DNA of 24,058 nt. Origin: CAYZQE01 sp964480635. Its GTDB lineage: Bacteria; Pseudomonadota; Gammaproteobacteria; GCA-001735895. The notes under the pieces were generated by a model. It made no database searches. It saw nothing but the letters and a program-made list of their open reading frames with translations, and was not told where the DNA came from. The stretch covers positions 1-24,058 of the forward strand of contig CAYZQE010000032.1 in NCBI GenBank assembly GCA_964480635.1. The letters are read 5' to 3'. The position numbers and the translations under genes are program-made. This document shows, piece by piece, positions 6,154-14,450 of this stretch (its first letter is position 1; every line of letters starts with the position of its first letter).

Positions 6154-7191
6154 ATGGATATTTCACAATTATTAGCCTTCGGCGTAAAGCAAGGCGCATC
6201 TGACTTACACCTCTCTGCCGGTTTGCCCCCTATGATTCGTGTTGATGGTGACATACGACGCATTAACGTTCCAGAAATGGATCACAAAGAAGTCCATGAC
6301 ATGATTTATGACATAATGTCTGACAAGCAGCGCAAAGATTTCGAAGAATTTTTAGAAACTGACTTTTCTTTTGAAATTCCAGGTCTTGCTCGATTTCGTG
6401 TTAACGCGTTTAATCATAATCGTGGCGCTGGTGGTGTTTTTCGTACCATTCCTTCAAAAATATTATCTCTAGAGGCTTTAGGCGCACCGTCTATCTTTAA
6501 AGAGATCGCTGATATTCCCCGTGGCCTCGTGTTAGTAACCGGCCCAACAGGATCAGGAAAATCAACGACTCTTGCTGCCATGGTTGATTATAAAAATGAT
6601 CATGAACAAGGGCATATTTTAACCGTTGAAGACCCTATTGAATTTGTTCACCAAAGTAAAAAGTGCTTAGTCAACCAACGTGAAGTTCATCGCGATACCC
6701 TTGGTTTTAACGAAGCATTACGCTCAGCACTTCGAGAAGACCCCGACGTTATTTTAGTGGGCGAAATGCGCGACCTTGAAACGATTCGACTAGCCTTATC
6801 AGCCGCAGAAACAGGGCATTTAGTGTTCGGCACATTGCACACCAGTTCAGCGGCTAAAACCATTGATCGTATTGTTGATGTATTCCCAGCTGCAGAAAAA
6901 TCAATGGTTCGTTCCATGTTATCAGAATCTTTAAAAGCCGTTATCTCGCAAACTTTATTAAAGAAAATTGGTGGTGGTCGCGTTGCCGCACATGAAATCA
7001 TGATTGGAACACCCGCTATTAGAAACCTAATTCGAGAAGACAAAGTAGCGCAAATGTATTCTGCCATACAAACAGGCCAAAACCTTGGCATGCAAACCTT
7101 AGATCAAAATTTAAAGCAGTTGCTCCAACAAGGTGTTGTCACAAAAGAAGATGCACAGAAAAAAGCAGCGAACCCTGATTCAATTTTATAA
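6154..7191 (+). CDS. pilT: Type IV pilus retraction ATPase PilT
   Basis: A 345-residue hexameric ATPase that depolymerises type IV pili at the inner-membrane base, powering twitching, DNA uptake and phage sensitivity. It has the N-terminal PAS-like domain followed by the RecA-like domain. The Walker A motif GPTGSGKST is at 130-138, the Asp box ILTVEDP at 155-161, Walker B VILVGEMRD with its catalytic Glu at 199-207, and the His box TGHLVFGTLHT at 220-230. The retraction-specific AIRNLIRED is near residue 287 and the C-terminal GMQTLDQ is present. AAAGGA lies eight bases before the ATG. It is the first of three tandem homologous ATPase genes. Confidence 0.96.
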   Translation: MDISQLLAFGVKQGASDLHLSAGLPPMIRVDGDIRRINVPEMDHKEVHDMIYDIMSDKQRKDFEEFLETDFSFEIPGLARFRVNAFNHNRGAGGVFRTIPSKILSLEALGAPSIFKEIADIPRGLVLVTGPTGSGKSTTLAAMVDYKNDHEQGHILTVEDPIEFVHQSKKCLVNQREVHRDTLGFNEALRSALREDPDVILVGEMRDLETIRLALSAAETGHLVFGTLHTSSAAKTIDRIVDVFPAAEKSMVRSMLSESLKAVISQTLLKKIGGGRVAAHEIMIGTPAIRNLIREDKVAQMYSAIQTGQNLGMQTLDQNLKQLLQQGVVTKEDAQKKAANPDSIL

Positions 7192-7217
7192 GCAAACAAC
7201 GACAAAGCGAAAACATT

Positions 7218-8384
7218 ATGGATAGAAGTAAAGCGATAAGTTTTATGCACGATTTGCTACGGATGATGGTAAGCAAAGGTGGCTCTGATTTGTTTATTAC
7301 CAGTGAATCACCACCTGCCATGAAAATTGATGGCAAAATGTTAACCGTATCAAAACAAAAGCTGACCTCTTCTCACACCCAAATGCTCACTCGTTCTTTA
7401 ATGAATGATAAACAAGTTGCAGAATTTGAAGAGAAAATGGAATGTAATTTTTCAATCGCATTACCCGGTATCTCACGTTTTCGAGTTAATGCCTTTGTGC
7501 AAAGAGGCTCGTCAGGGATGGTGCTTCGAATCATCAACTCAGAAATCCCTAACTTTGAAGAGTTAATGCTACCCAATACTTTAGAAGACATCGCCATGAC
7601 CAAACGTGGCTTAGTCATTTTTGTAGGTGGTACGGGTTCGGGTAAGTCGACTTCGTTAGCATCCATGGTCGATTATCGAAACCGCAATAGCCATGGCCAT
7701 ATCATCACCATTGAAGACCCTGTTGAATTTGTTCACGAACATAAAAACTGCATTGTCACCCAACGTGAAGTAGGCGTTGATACCGACAATTATGAAATCG
7801 CCCTTAAAAACACATTACGCCAAGCTCCTGACGTTATTTTAATTGGTGAAGTAAGGGACCGAGAGGCTATGGAACACGCTATTGCTTTTGCCGAAACAGG
7901 GCATCTTTGCTTAACCACTCTACACGCTAACAGCACTAACCAAGCCCTAGACCGGATCATTAACTTTTTCCCTGAAGATCGTAGATCACAACTATTGATG
8001 GATTTATCCCTTAATTTAAAGGCACTTATTTCACAACGATTAGTGACTAAAATAGAAGGTGAAGGCCGCATACCCGCTGTTGAAATCATGATTAACACGC
8101 CATTAATGCAAGACCTTATTTTTAAAGGTGATGTGCATGAAATGAAGCCGCTTATGGCTAAGTCCAATGCCGAAGGCATGAAAACCTTTGACCAATCTTT
8201 ATTTGACTTATTTGAAGACCGTAAAATCAACTATGAAGATGCACTACGAAATGCAGACTCACTCAATGATATTCGCCTACGCATTAAACTAGAAAGCGAT
8301 ACAGCACGTAAAATGGGTATCGTTGAAGACCACAGATCCTTTGTTTTAGAAGATGAGGATGACGATAAGGGCTCCATGATTTAG
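7218..8384 (+). CDS. pilU: PilT-like accessory retraction ATPase PilU
   Basis: A 388-residue paralogue of PilT, with which PilU works to retract pili under load. Walker A is GGTGSGKST (137-145), the Asp box IITIEDPVEF (162-171), Walker B DVILIGEVRD (205-214), and the His box TGHLCLTTLHA (227-237). PilU hallmarks are MDLSLNLKALISQRL, EGMKTFDQSLFDLF and a longer acidic tail ending in EDEDDDKGSMI. The AIRNLIRE motif of PilT is absent, as expected. It starts 26 bases after pilT and ends 12 bases before the third ATPase gene, so all three are probably one transcript. Confidence 0.93.
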   Translation: MDRSKAISFMHDLLRMMVSKGGSDLFITSESPPAMKIDGKMLTVSKQKLTSSHTQMLTRSLMNDKQVAEFEEKMECNFSIALPGISRFRVNAFVQRGSSGMVLRIINSEIPNFEELMLPNTLEDIAMTKRGLVIFVGGTGSGKSTSLASMVDYRNRNSHGHIITIEDPVEFVHEHKNCIVTQREVGVDTDNYEIALKNTLRQAPDVILIGEVRDREAMEHAIAFAETGHLCLTTLHANSTNQALDRIINFFPEDRRSQLLMDLSLNLKALISQRLVTKIEGEGRIPAVEIMINTPLMQDLIFKGDVHEMKPLMAKSNAEGMKTFDQSLFDLFEDRKINYEDALRNADSLNDIRLRIKLESDTARKMGIVEDHRSFVLEDEDDDKGSMI

Positions 8385-8396
8385 GTATAATAAAAC

Positions 8397-9533
8397 ATGC
8401 ATCAACCAACAACAAAACTATTAGAGCCTTATTTAAAGCTCATGACTGAAAAACAAGCTTCGGATGTCTACCTAGTCACGGGTGCGCCTCCGAATATGAA
8501 AGTTCATGGCACCACATCTCCTGTTGCCAAAAATAGATTACTTCCAGGTCAAGTTGAAAAACTAGCTTACAGCATTTTAACTGAGGAGCAGATTAGAGAT
8601 TTTGAAATAAACAGAGAGTTTAATCTCGGTTTTACCTTGCCTGATGTGGGTCGATTTCGAGTTAATATATTTATTCAACGCTCTGAAGTCTCAATGGTTA
8701 TTCGTTATATAAAGTGGGATATTCCAAGCATCGACGAACTAAAATTACCGCCCATACTAAAAGACATTGTAATGAACAATAACGGACTGGTATTGGTAGT
8801 AGGCTCAACTGGTTCGGGTAAATCAACTACGCTAGCATCCATGATCAACCATAGAAATATGACTGTTGGTGGGCATATATTAACGATAGAAGACCCTGTT
8901 GAATTTATTTTTAAACATGAAAAATCAATCATATCGCAACGTGAAGTTGGGATTGATACATTAAGTTATGCCAATGCTCTGCGCGAAGCTTTACGCGAAG
9001 CACCAGAAGTCATTATGATTGGTGAAGCACGCGACCAAGAAACAATGGAAGCAGCCATTAGTTTTGCTGACACGGGTCATTTAGCCCTCACCACATTACA
9101 CGCCGTTAACTCAAATCAAGCGATGGATCGTATTGTAAACATGTTCCCTACCGCTAAAAGAGAACAACTGTTAATGGACTTATCACTTAACCTAAAAGCG
9201 GTTATCTCACAACGGTTGATACCTGGAATGAATGGCAAATATGTGGCTGCTATCGAAATTCTCATGAACACGCCTTACATAACCGAGCTTTTACGCGATG
9301 GTAACTTTAGTGAAATTAAAGAAGTGATGAAAAAAGGTGATGCGGCAGGGATGAGAACATTCGATCAATCGTTATACGATTTATATAAATCAGATCAAAT
9401 TACCATTAAAAATGCACTTGCGTATGCAGACTCTAGTACCGATTTAGAATGGCGTATTAATTTTGGCGGTGACGCTGCACGTGAAAGCAACAACAATGAA
9501 GAGCTTCAATTACCCTCGGAAGAAGACTTTTAA
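8397..9533 (+). CDS. Third PilT/PilU-family ATPase (PilU-like paralogue)
   Basis: A 378-residue protein with the whole retraction-ATPase core: Walker A GSTGSGKST (136-144), Asp box ILTIEDPVEF (161-170), Walker B EVIMIGEARD (204-213), and His box TGHLALTTLHA (226-236). It shares MDLSLNLKAVISQRL, AGMRTFDQSLYDLY and an acidic tail with PilU, so it looks like a PilU duplicate rather than a second PilT. All catalytic residues I can locate are present, so activity is expected. The start aligns with PilU (LLEPYLKLMTEKQASDVYL with FMHDLLRMMVSKGGSDLFI). The ribosome-binding site is weak. A TATAAT lies at 8386-8391 but without a -35. A third copy directly behind pilT-pilU is less usual; its division of labour is unknown. 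Confidence 0.88.
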   Translation: MHQPTTKLLEPYLKLMTEKQASDVYLVTGAPPNMKVHGTTSPVAKNRLLPGQVEKLAYSILTEEQIRDFEINREFNLGFTLPDVGRFRVNIFIQRSEVSMVIRYIKWDIPSIDELKLPPILKDIVMNNNGLVLVVGSTGSGKSTTLASMINHRNMTVGGHILTIEDPVEFIFKHEKSIISQREVGIDTLSYANALREALREAPEVIMIGEARDQETMEAAISFADTGHLALTTLHAVNSNQAMDRIVNMFPTAKREQLLMDLSLNLKAVISQRLIPGMNGKYVAAIEILMNTPYITELLRDGNFSEIKEVMKKGDAAGMRTFDQSLYDLYKSDQITIKNALAYADSSTDLEWRINFGGDAARESNNNEELQLPSEEDF

Positions 9534-9597
9534 GATTAAACTAAAGCAATAATTCAGAGTCTATAAATGTATATCCCACTTCTAGCCATCGAATAAT

Positions 9598-9777
9598 ATG
9601 GGCATTAATAATTTATTTAAATTTGAAGAACACCTTAGATTAGCATTGGGATTATTACTTGCTGGCTACGCCATTCATTCACAAATATGGCTAATACTAC
9701 CTTTCGGACTATTATTAGTTTTCACAGCCAATATTAAGTACTGCCCCATTTATCATTTATTAGGTATTAGGTATTAA
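9598..9777 (+). CDS. Small DUF2892/YgaP-like transmembrane protein, probably the split-off N-terminus of the HD-GYP protein
   Basis: A short frame of 59 residues. It has two hydrophobic segments (about 16-27 and 30-45) and ends with the CPIYHLLGI motif, typical of DUF2892/YgaP-type inner-membrane hairpins (compare CPLYxLLGIN). Just after LLGI a second copy of the heptamer TATTAGG shifts the frame, giving RY and a stop. Without one copy the frame runs straight into the HD-GYP frame through LLGINNQQ, which matches the usual LGIN ending better. So it is either an independent small membrane protein or, more likely, the anchor of a longer protein that is frameshifted in this assembly. Confidence 0.65.
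   Translation: MGINNLFKFEEHLRLALGLLLAGYAIHSQIWLILPFGLLLVFTANIKYCPIYHLLGIRY
9758..9771 (+). repeat. Heptamer tandem repeat (TATTAGG)x2 at the frame junction
   Basis: TATTAGG occurs twice in a row (9758-9764, 9765-9771), followed by a third partial unit TATTA. Removing one copy fuses the upstream small membrane frame and the downstream HD-GYP frame into one ORF of 362 residues. The unit length of 7 is not a multiple of three, so copy-number change would switch the frame. Confidence 0.85.
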
Positions 9778-10693
9778 CAATCAACAAATAAACTTTAACG
9801 AAATTTTATCCCAATTACCAAAGCACAACCCAGAGCCTGTTTTTATTTTCAAACAAAATGGTGAGCTTGTTTTTAGAAACCATTCGGCAAAAGAAATTTT
9901 ACCTAGCTTAACCACTTTATCAGACCTACAAGACGAACACGATAAAACACAACTATCTAGCTTTCATAAAAGCAACATCAAAGGTTTTATAGAAAACAAT
10001 AAAAGCTACATCATGCATTACAAACCGATCCCAAAAACAAACTCTATTGTTGCTTATGGCTTTAATGTCACAGAATTATTAGATGCTAACGAAGAAATCA
10101 TCAACACCCAAAAAGAACTGCTTTACCGTATGGGCGAGATAGGTGAAACACGCAGCAAAGAAACGGGCAATCACGTTAAACGTGTCGCCGAATATTCTTT
10201 GTTGCTGGCCACTTTAGCAGGCCTAAACTCAGAGCAACGTCATTTAATAAAAATGGCCTCTCCTATGCATGACATTGGCAAAGTAGCCATTCCTGATAGT
10301 ATTTTACTAAAGCCTGGCAAGCTAGACCCTGATGAATGGGTGATTATGAAAACTCACGCTTCAATTGGTCATGAGCTCCTTAAAAATTCTGACAGACCTA
10401 TTTTAAAAGCCGCTGCAATCGTTGCGGGTGAGCACCACGAAAAATGGGATGGCTCAGGCTACCCCAATGGAACAAGCGGTGAAAATATTCATATATTTGG
10501 ACGTATCACGGCATTAGCCGATGTATACGATGCGCTAGCTAGTGACCGAGTGTATAAAAAAGCATGGCCGCTTAATGATGTTATCCAACTTATAAAAGAT
10601 GAGCGCGGCAAACACTTTGATCCAAAGTTAGTTGATTTATTCGTCGCTAATTTGGATAAATTCAATAAAATTCGATTAGCCTATGTCGATTAA
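9773..10693 (+). CDS. HD-GYP domain phosphodiesterase (c-di-GMP), N-terminus displaced by a frameshift
   Basis: The open frame reaches back to 9764 but contains no ATG, GTG or TTG until the ATG at 10013. From 10013 the product would be 226 residues; the upstream coding (NEILSQLPKHNPEPVFIFK, then NGELVFRNHSAKEIL) looks PAS-like and genuine. HD-GYP residues numbered from the 10013 Met: HDIGK 86-90 and HHEKWDGSGYP 141-151, plus ADVYDAL and the closing HFDPKLVD. All metal ligands and the GYP loop needed for c-di-GMP hydrolysis are present. The proposed intact protein is a two-helix DUF2892-like membrane anchor, PAS-like linker and HD-GYP. Position behind three pilus ATPases suggests c-di-GMP control of surface behaviour; this is inference. 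Start at 9773 (ATT) is nominal. Confidence 0.75.
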   Translation: MNNQQINFNEILSQLPKHNPEPVFIFKQNGELVFRNHSAKEILPSLTTLSDLQDEHDKTQLSSFHKSNIKGFIENNKSYIMHYKPIPKTNSIVAYGFNVTELLDANEEIINTQKELLYRMGEIGETRSKETGNHVKRVAEYSLLLATLAGLNSEQRHLIKMASPMHDIGKVAIPDSILLKPGKLDPDEWVIMKTHASIGHELLKNSDRPILKAAAIVAGEHHEKWDGSGYPNGTSGENIHIFGRITALADVYDALASDRVYKKAWPLNDVIQLIKDERGKHFDPKLVDLFVANLDKFNKIRLAYVD

Positions 10694-10816
10694 CATTTTA
10701 CGTCTTATTTATTCATAAAAAGTCTAACGATAAACCTCTCCACCTCCGTCGATATATACCCCCTTCGTCAGGACATTGCTATACTTCTCTTATATTCACA
10801 AAAAGAGGATCTTCCT

Positions 10817-13396
10817 ATGCTAGACACTTACCGCAACCATGTCTCAGAACGTGCCGAGCAAGGCATTCCTCCTTTACCTTTAGATCCTCAGCAAACTGCT
10901 GATTTAATCGAACTCATCAAAAACCCGCCGTCTGGAGAAGAAGATTATATTCTAGATTTATTAATGCATCGCATCCCTGCTGGCGTCGATGAAGCCGCTT
11001 ATGTTAAAGCAGGGTTTTTAGCCGCCATTACGCGTGGTGAAGCCAGTTCGCCTTTAATCGATAAAGTGAAGGCCGTTGAGATTTTAGGCACTATGCTGGG
11101 CGGCTATAACATTGAGGCGCTCATCGCCTGTTTAGATGATGAAGAAACAGCTGCTGCTTCGGTTAAAGCCTTATCATTTACTTTACTCATGTTTGATGCC
11201 TTCCATGATGTTAACGACAAAGCTAACGCAGGTAATGACTCTGCCAAACAAGTGATTCAGTCTTGGGCCGATGCTCAATGGTTTAATAGCCGTGAGCCAT
11301 TACAGGAAAAAATAACCGTCACTGTTTATAAAGTTCCCGGCGAAACAAATACCGACGATCTTTCACCAGCACCCGATGCATGGTCTCGCCCTGACATTCC
11401 CTTACATGCCAATGCCATGCTTAAAATGCCTCGTGAAGGCTTTACCGATAAACCGTTAGAAACCATTATCGAATTGAAGCAAAAAGGCTTTCCTCTTGCC
11501 TATGTGGGTGATGTTGTAGGCACGGGCTCTTCGCGTAAATCAGCCACCAATTCAGTGTTATGGCACATGGGAAATGATATTCCATTTATCCCTAACAAAC
11601 GCGAAAGCGGTTACTGCTTTGGCACTAACATTGCCCCTATCTTTTTTAATACCATGGAAGATGCCGGTGCATTACCGATTGAAATGGACGTATCAAACAT
11701 GGCCATGGGCGATGTCATTGATGTGTATCCTTTTGAAGGCGTAGCCAAACACCATGATAGCGATGAAGTCATTGCCGAATTTAGTTTAAAAACCCCCGTT
11801 ATCCCCGATGAAGTTCAAGCGGGTGGACGCATCCCTTTAATCATCGGTCGTGGTTTAACCGCACGAGCACGCGAAGCACTAGGCTTAGGTGAAGCCGATT
11901 TCTTTAAACAGCCAACCGTGCCCAAAGCGAATAACAATGGCTTTACCCTTGCACAAAAAATGGTGGGTAAGGCTTGTGGCGTAGACGGTGTTTTACCTGA
12001 CACCTATTGCGAACCTAAAATGACGACGGTTGGCTCCCAAGACACCACAGGACCAATGACCCGTGACGAACTTAAAGACTTAGCCTGCTTAGGGTTTTCG
12101 GCAGATTTAGTCATGCAATCATTTTGTCACACAGCGCCTTATCCCAAACCAGTCGATGTGGTCACTCACCATACACTGCCTGACTTTATCCAAACCCGTG
12201 GCGGTGTCTCGCTAAAAGTGGGCGATGGCGTTATTCATTCGTGGATGAATCGCATGCTCATGCCCGATACTGTGGGTACGGGTGGCGATTCGCATACTCG
12301 TTTTCCTATAGGTATTTCTTTTCCTGCAGGTTCTGGCTTAGTGGCTTTTGCCGCAGCAACGGGCGTCATGCCTTTAGATATGCCTGAATCTGTCTTAGTT
12401 AAATTTTCAGGTGACATGCAAGCTGGCATCACCTTGCGTGACTTGGTTAATGCCATCCCATATGTCGCTATCCAACAGGGCTTATTAACGGTTGAAAAGA
12501 AAGGTAAAAAGAATATTTTTAATGGCAAAATCATCGAAATTGAAGGCTTACCCGACTTAAAAGTCGAACAAGCCTTTGAACTATCAGATTCATCTGCCGA
12601 ACGGTCTGCCGCTGGTTGCACCATTAAACTGAATGAAGAACCTGTTAAAGAATACCTTAGCTCTAACGTCACCATGTTGAAGTGGATGCTGAGCGAAAAC
12701 TACGGCGATGCACGCACCATTAAGCGCCGTATCGAAAATATGCAAAACTGGTTAGATAACCCCGTGTTAATGTCCGCCGATGCTAATGCAGACTATTCAG
12801 CTGTCATTGAAATTAACCTAAATGACATTAAAGAGCCACTAGTTGCTTGCCCCAATGACCCTGATGATGTGAAAACGTTATCGGATGTTGCTGGCGTAAA
12901 AATTGACGAGGTGTTTATTGGTTCGTGCATGACCAATATTGGTCACTTTCGCGCTGCTGCTAAATTATTAGAACAGCAAACATCTGCAGTACCCACTAAA
13001 TTATGGATAGTGCCCCCGACTAAAATGGATGAAGCCCAATTAATCGCCGAAGGTCATTACAGTACCTTTGCCAAATCAGGGGCGCGTACCGAAATGCCAG
13101 GTTGCTCTTTATGCATGGGCAACCAAGCTCGGGTGGCTCCTGGTTGCACCGTTATTTCAACCTCCACACGTAACTTTCCTAATCGTTTAGGTGATGGTGC
13201 TGATGTGTATCTAGGTTCTGCAGAATTATCATCAGTTGCTGCTATTTTAGGCCGTATACCCACGACAAAAGAATACATGGAATATGCGACAACTTTTGAC
13301 ACCATGGCTGAGGACATTTATCAATATTTGAATTTCGATCAAATGCCCAGCTATCAAGAGTCTGCTAATTCTGTTTCTTTAGATTCTATTCAATAA
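10817..13396 (+). CDS. acnB: Aconitate hydratase B
   Basis: An 859-residue enzyme of the TCA cycle (citrate to isocitrate via cis-aconitate, and often 2-methyl-cis-aconitate hydration), cytoplasmic, with a [4Fe-4S] cluster. AcnB domain order is seen: N-terminal HEAT-like helical region (1-160), swivel domain with TDDLSPAPDAW and VGTGSSRKSATNSV (about 175-255), then the catalytic core. Cluster ligands are Cys704 (GSCMTNIGHF) and Cys763/Cys766 (GCSLCMGNQ), offset by six from those of E. coli AcnB. The length is normal. AGAGGA sits about nine bases before the ATG. It is monocistronic or leads into the DUF1415 gene across a 57-base gap that carries a hairpin. Confidence 0.98.
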   Translation: MLDTYRNHVSERAEQGIPPLPLDPQQTADLIELIKNPPSGEEDYILDLLMHRIPAGVDEAAYVKAGFLAAITRGEASSPLIDKVKAVEILGTMLGGYNIEALIACLDDEETAAASVKALSFTLLMFDAFHDVNDKANAGNDSAKQVIQSWADAQWFNSREPLQEKITVTVYKVPGETNTDDLSPAPDAWSRPDIPLHANAMLKMPREGFTDKPLETIIELKQKGFPLAYVGDVVGTGSSRKSATNSVLWHMGNDIPFIPNKRESGYCFGTNIAPIFFNTMEDAGALPIEMDVSNMAMGDVIDVYPFEGVAKHHDSDEVIAEFSLKTPVIPDEVQAGGRIPLIIGRGLTARAREALGLGEADFFKQPTVPKANNNGFTLAQKMVGKACGVDGVLPDTYCEPKMTTVGSQDTTGPMTRDELKDLACLGFSADLVMQSFCHTAPYPKPVDVVTHHTLPDFIQTRGGVSLKVGDGVIHSWMNRMLMPDTVGTGGDSHTRFPIGISFPAGSGLVAFAAATGVMPLDMPESVLVKFSGDMQAGITLRDLVNAIPYVAIQQGLLTVEKKGKKNIFNGKIIEIEGLPDLKVEQAFELSDSSAERSAAGCTIKLNEEPVKEYLSSNVTMLKWMLSENYGDARTIKRRIENMQNWLDNPVLMSADANADYSAVIEINLNDIKEPLVACPNDPDDVKTLSDVAGVKIDEVFIGSCMTNIGHFRAAAKLLEQQTSAVPTKLWIVPPTKMDEAQLIAEGHYSTFAKSGARTEMPGCSLCMGNQARVAPGCTVISTSTRNFPNRLGDGADVYLGSAELSSVAAILGRIPTTKEYMEYATTFDTMAEDIYQYLNFDQMPSYQESANSVSLDSIQ

Positions 13397-13399
13397 GGC

Positions 13400-13442
13400 T
13401 AGCGTTGCATTTCTCCTTCTCCTTTTGAGGGAGAAGGCGCTA
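13400..13442 (+). terminator. Hairpin downstream of acnB
   Basis: CCTTCTCC (13415-13422) and GGAGAAGG (13430-13437) form a perfect 8-bp stem with a 7-base loop, closed further out by TAGCG (13400-13404) and CGCTA (13438-13442). There is no T tract, so it is an attenuator, RNA-stabilising or REP-like hairpin rather than a classical intrinsic terminator. Confidence 0.45.
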
Positions 13443-13453
13443 TACCAACCATC

Positions 13454-14002
13454 ATGAACTCTCAAATAATCATCCAAACCACAAAAAACTGGATTGATCG
13501 TTTCGTCATCGAACTTAACCTCTGTCCTTTTGCCAAAGCTGAAATCAGCAATAATACTGTGCGTTTTGAAGTTTCAACAACCAAAACAAAAGAAGTGCTA
13601 TTGCAGCAATTACAAGATGAACTAAATCATCTCAATCAAAACCCTGATATAGAAACCACCTTATTAATTCACCCAAAAGCCTTAGTAAGTTTTGATGCTT
13701 ATAACCATTTTTTAGAACACTGTGATGATTTACTTGAAAGCATGCAATTAGAGGGCACTTACCAAATAGCTAGCTTTCATCCCAATTATCAATTTGCAGA
13801 TACAAATATTGATGATGCTGAAAATTACAGCAATCGTTCGCCCTATCCTATGCTGCATATACTAAGAGAACATAGTCTAGAGAAGGCCATTGATAACCAC
13901 CCCAATACGGAAGATATTCCCAATAAAAACATCATCACTTTAAATAAGATAGGTTCAAACGAATGTCATTTACGCTTTAAACGCTGCTTTGAGGCACCCT
14001 AA
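13454..14002 (+). CDS. DUF1415 family protein
   Basis: A 182-residue soluble protein. The opening TKNWIDRFVIELNLCPFAKAE and later LLIHPKALVSFDAYNHFLE, IASFHPNYQFADT and the NRSPYPMLHILRE segment are the recognisable DUF1415 blocks. The family is widespread in proteobacteria and its function is unknown. Conserved Cys24, His and Asp residues hint at a metal or redox site but this is unproven. The stop codon overlaps the yaiI start, so the two are translationally coupled. Confidence 0.88.
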   Translation: MNSQIIIQTTKNWIDRFVIELNLCPFAKAEISNNTVRFEVSTTKTKEVLLQQLQDELNHLNQNPDIETTLLIHPKALVSFDAYNHFLEHCDDLLESMQLEGTYQIASFHPNYQFADTNIDDAENYSNRSPYPMLHILREHSLEKAIDNHPNTEDIPNKNIITLNKIGSNECHLRFKRCFEAP

Positions 14003-14448
14003 TGATGCATATTTGGATTGATGCTGACGCCTGCCCGGTGGTGATAAAAGAAATTTTATGCCGCGCTGCCATGCGAAAAAAAATAGCCATTACGTTTATA
14101 GCCAACCAAACGGTTAATGTACCGCGCTCACCTTTTATTAAAACAGTACGCGTCTCACAAGGTTTTGATGTTGCTGATGACGAAATTGTAAAACGTGTCG
14201 TAGCAGGCGACTTAGTCATTACCAGTGATATTCCTTTGGCTTCTGATGTTATTGAAAAAGGAGGCTTTGTGCTCACATCACGCGGTGAACAATATACTTT
14301 AGATAACATAAAAAACCGCCTTAGCATGCGTGATTTTATGGAATCAATGCGCTCTAGTGGCGTTCAAACTGGAGGCCCTCCGCCCATGAACCAAGCAGAC
14401 CGCCAGCAATTTGCTAATCAACTTGATCGCTTTTTGGCCAAAGCTTAA
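14002..14448 (+). CDS. yaiI: YaiI/YqxD (UPF0178) family protein
   Basis: A 148-residue protein with the family start MHIWIDADACPVVIKEIL, then FDVADDEIVKRVVAGDLVITSDIPLA (about 53-78), and SRGEQYT near residue 94. These acidic clusters (DADAC, ADDEI, TSDIPLA) resemble PIN/NYN-like nuclease folds, which is the usual structural prediction, but no activity is established. An in-frame ATG at 14005 is an equally possible start. It overlaps the DUF1415 stop (TAATG) and is followed two bases later by the ygjP-like gene, so the three form one unit. Confidence 0.9.
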   Translation: MMHIWIDADACPVVIKEILCRAAMRKKIAITFIANQTVNVPRSPFIKTVRVSQGFDVADDEIVKRVVAGDLVITSDIPLASDVIEKGGFVLTSRGEQYTLDNIKNRLSMRDFMESMRSSGVQTGGPPPMNQADRQQFANQLDRFLAKA

Positions 14449-14450
14449 TA

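Noticed and set aside
8386..8391. Perfect TATAAT just before the third ATPase gene
   Set aside because: No -35 element at a suitable distance, and it lies five bases from the ATG in a 12-base gap inside an apparent operon. Probably chance in AT-rich DNA.
10694..10816. Possible acnB promoter with TATACT at 10780-10785
   Set aside because: No acceptable -35 element at 15-19 bases upstream; left uncalled.
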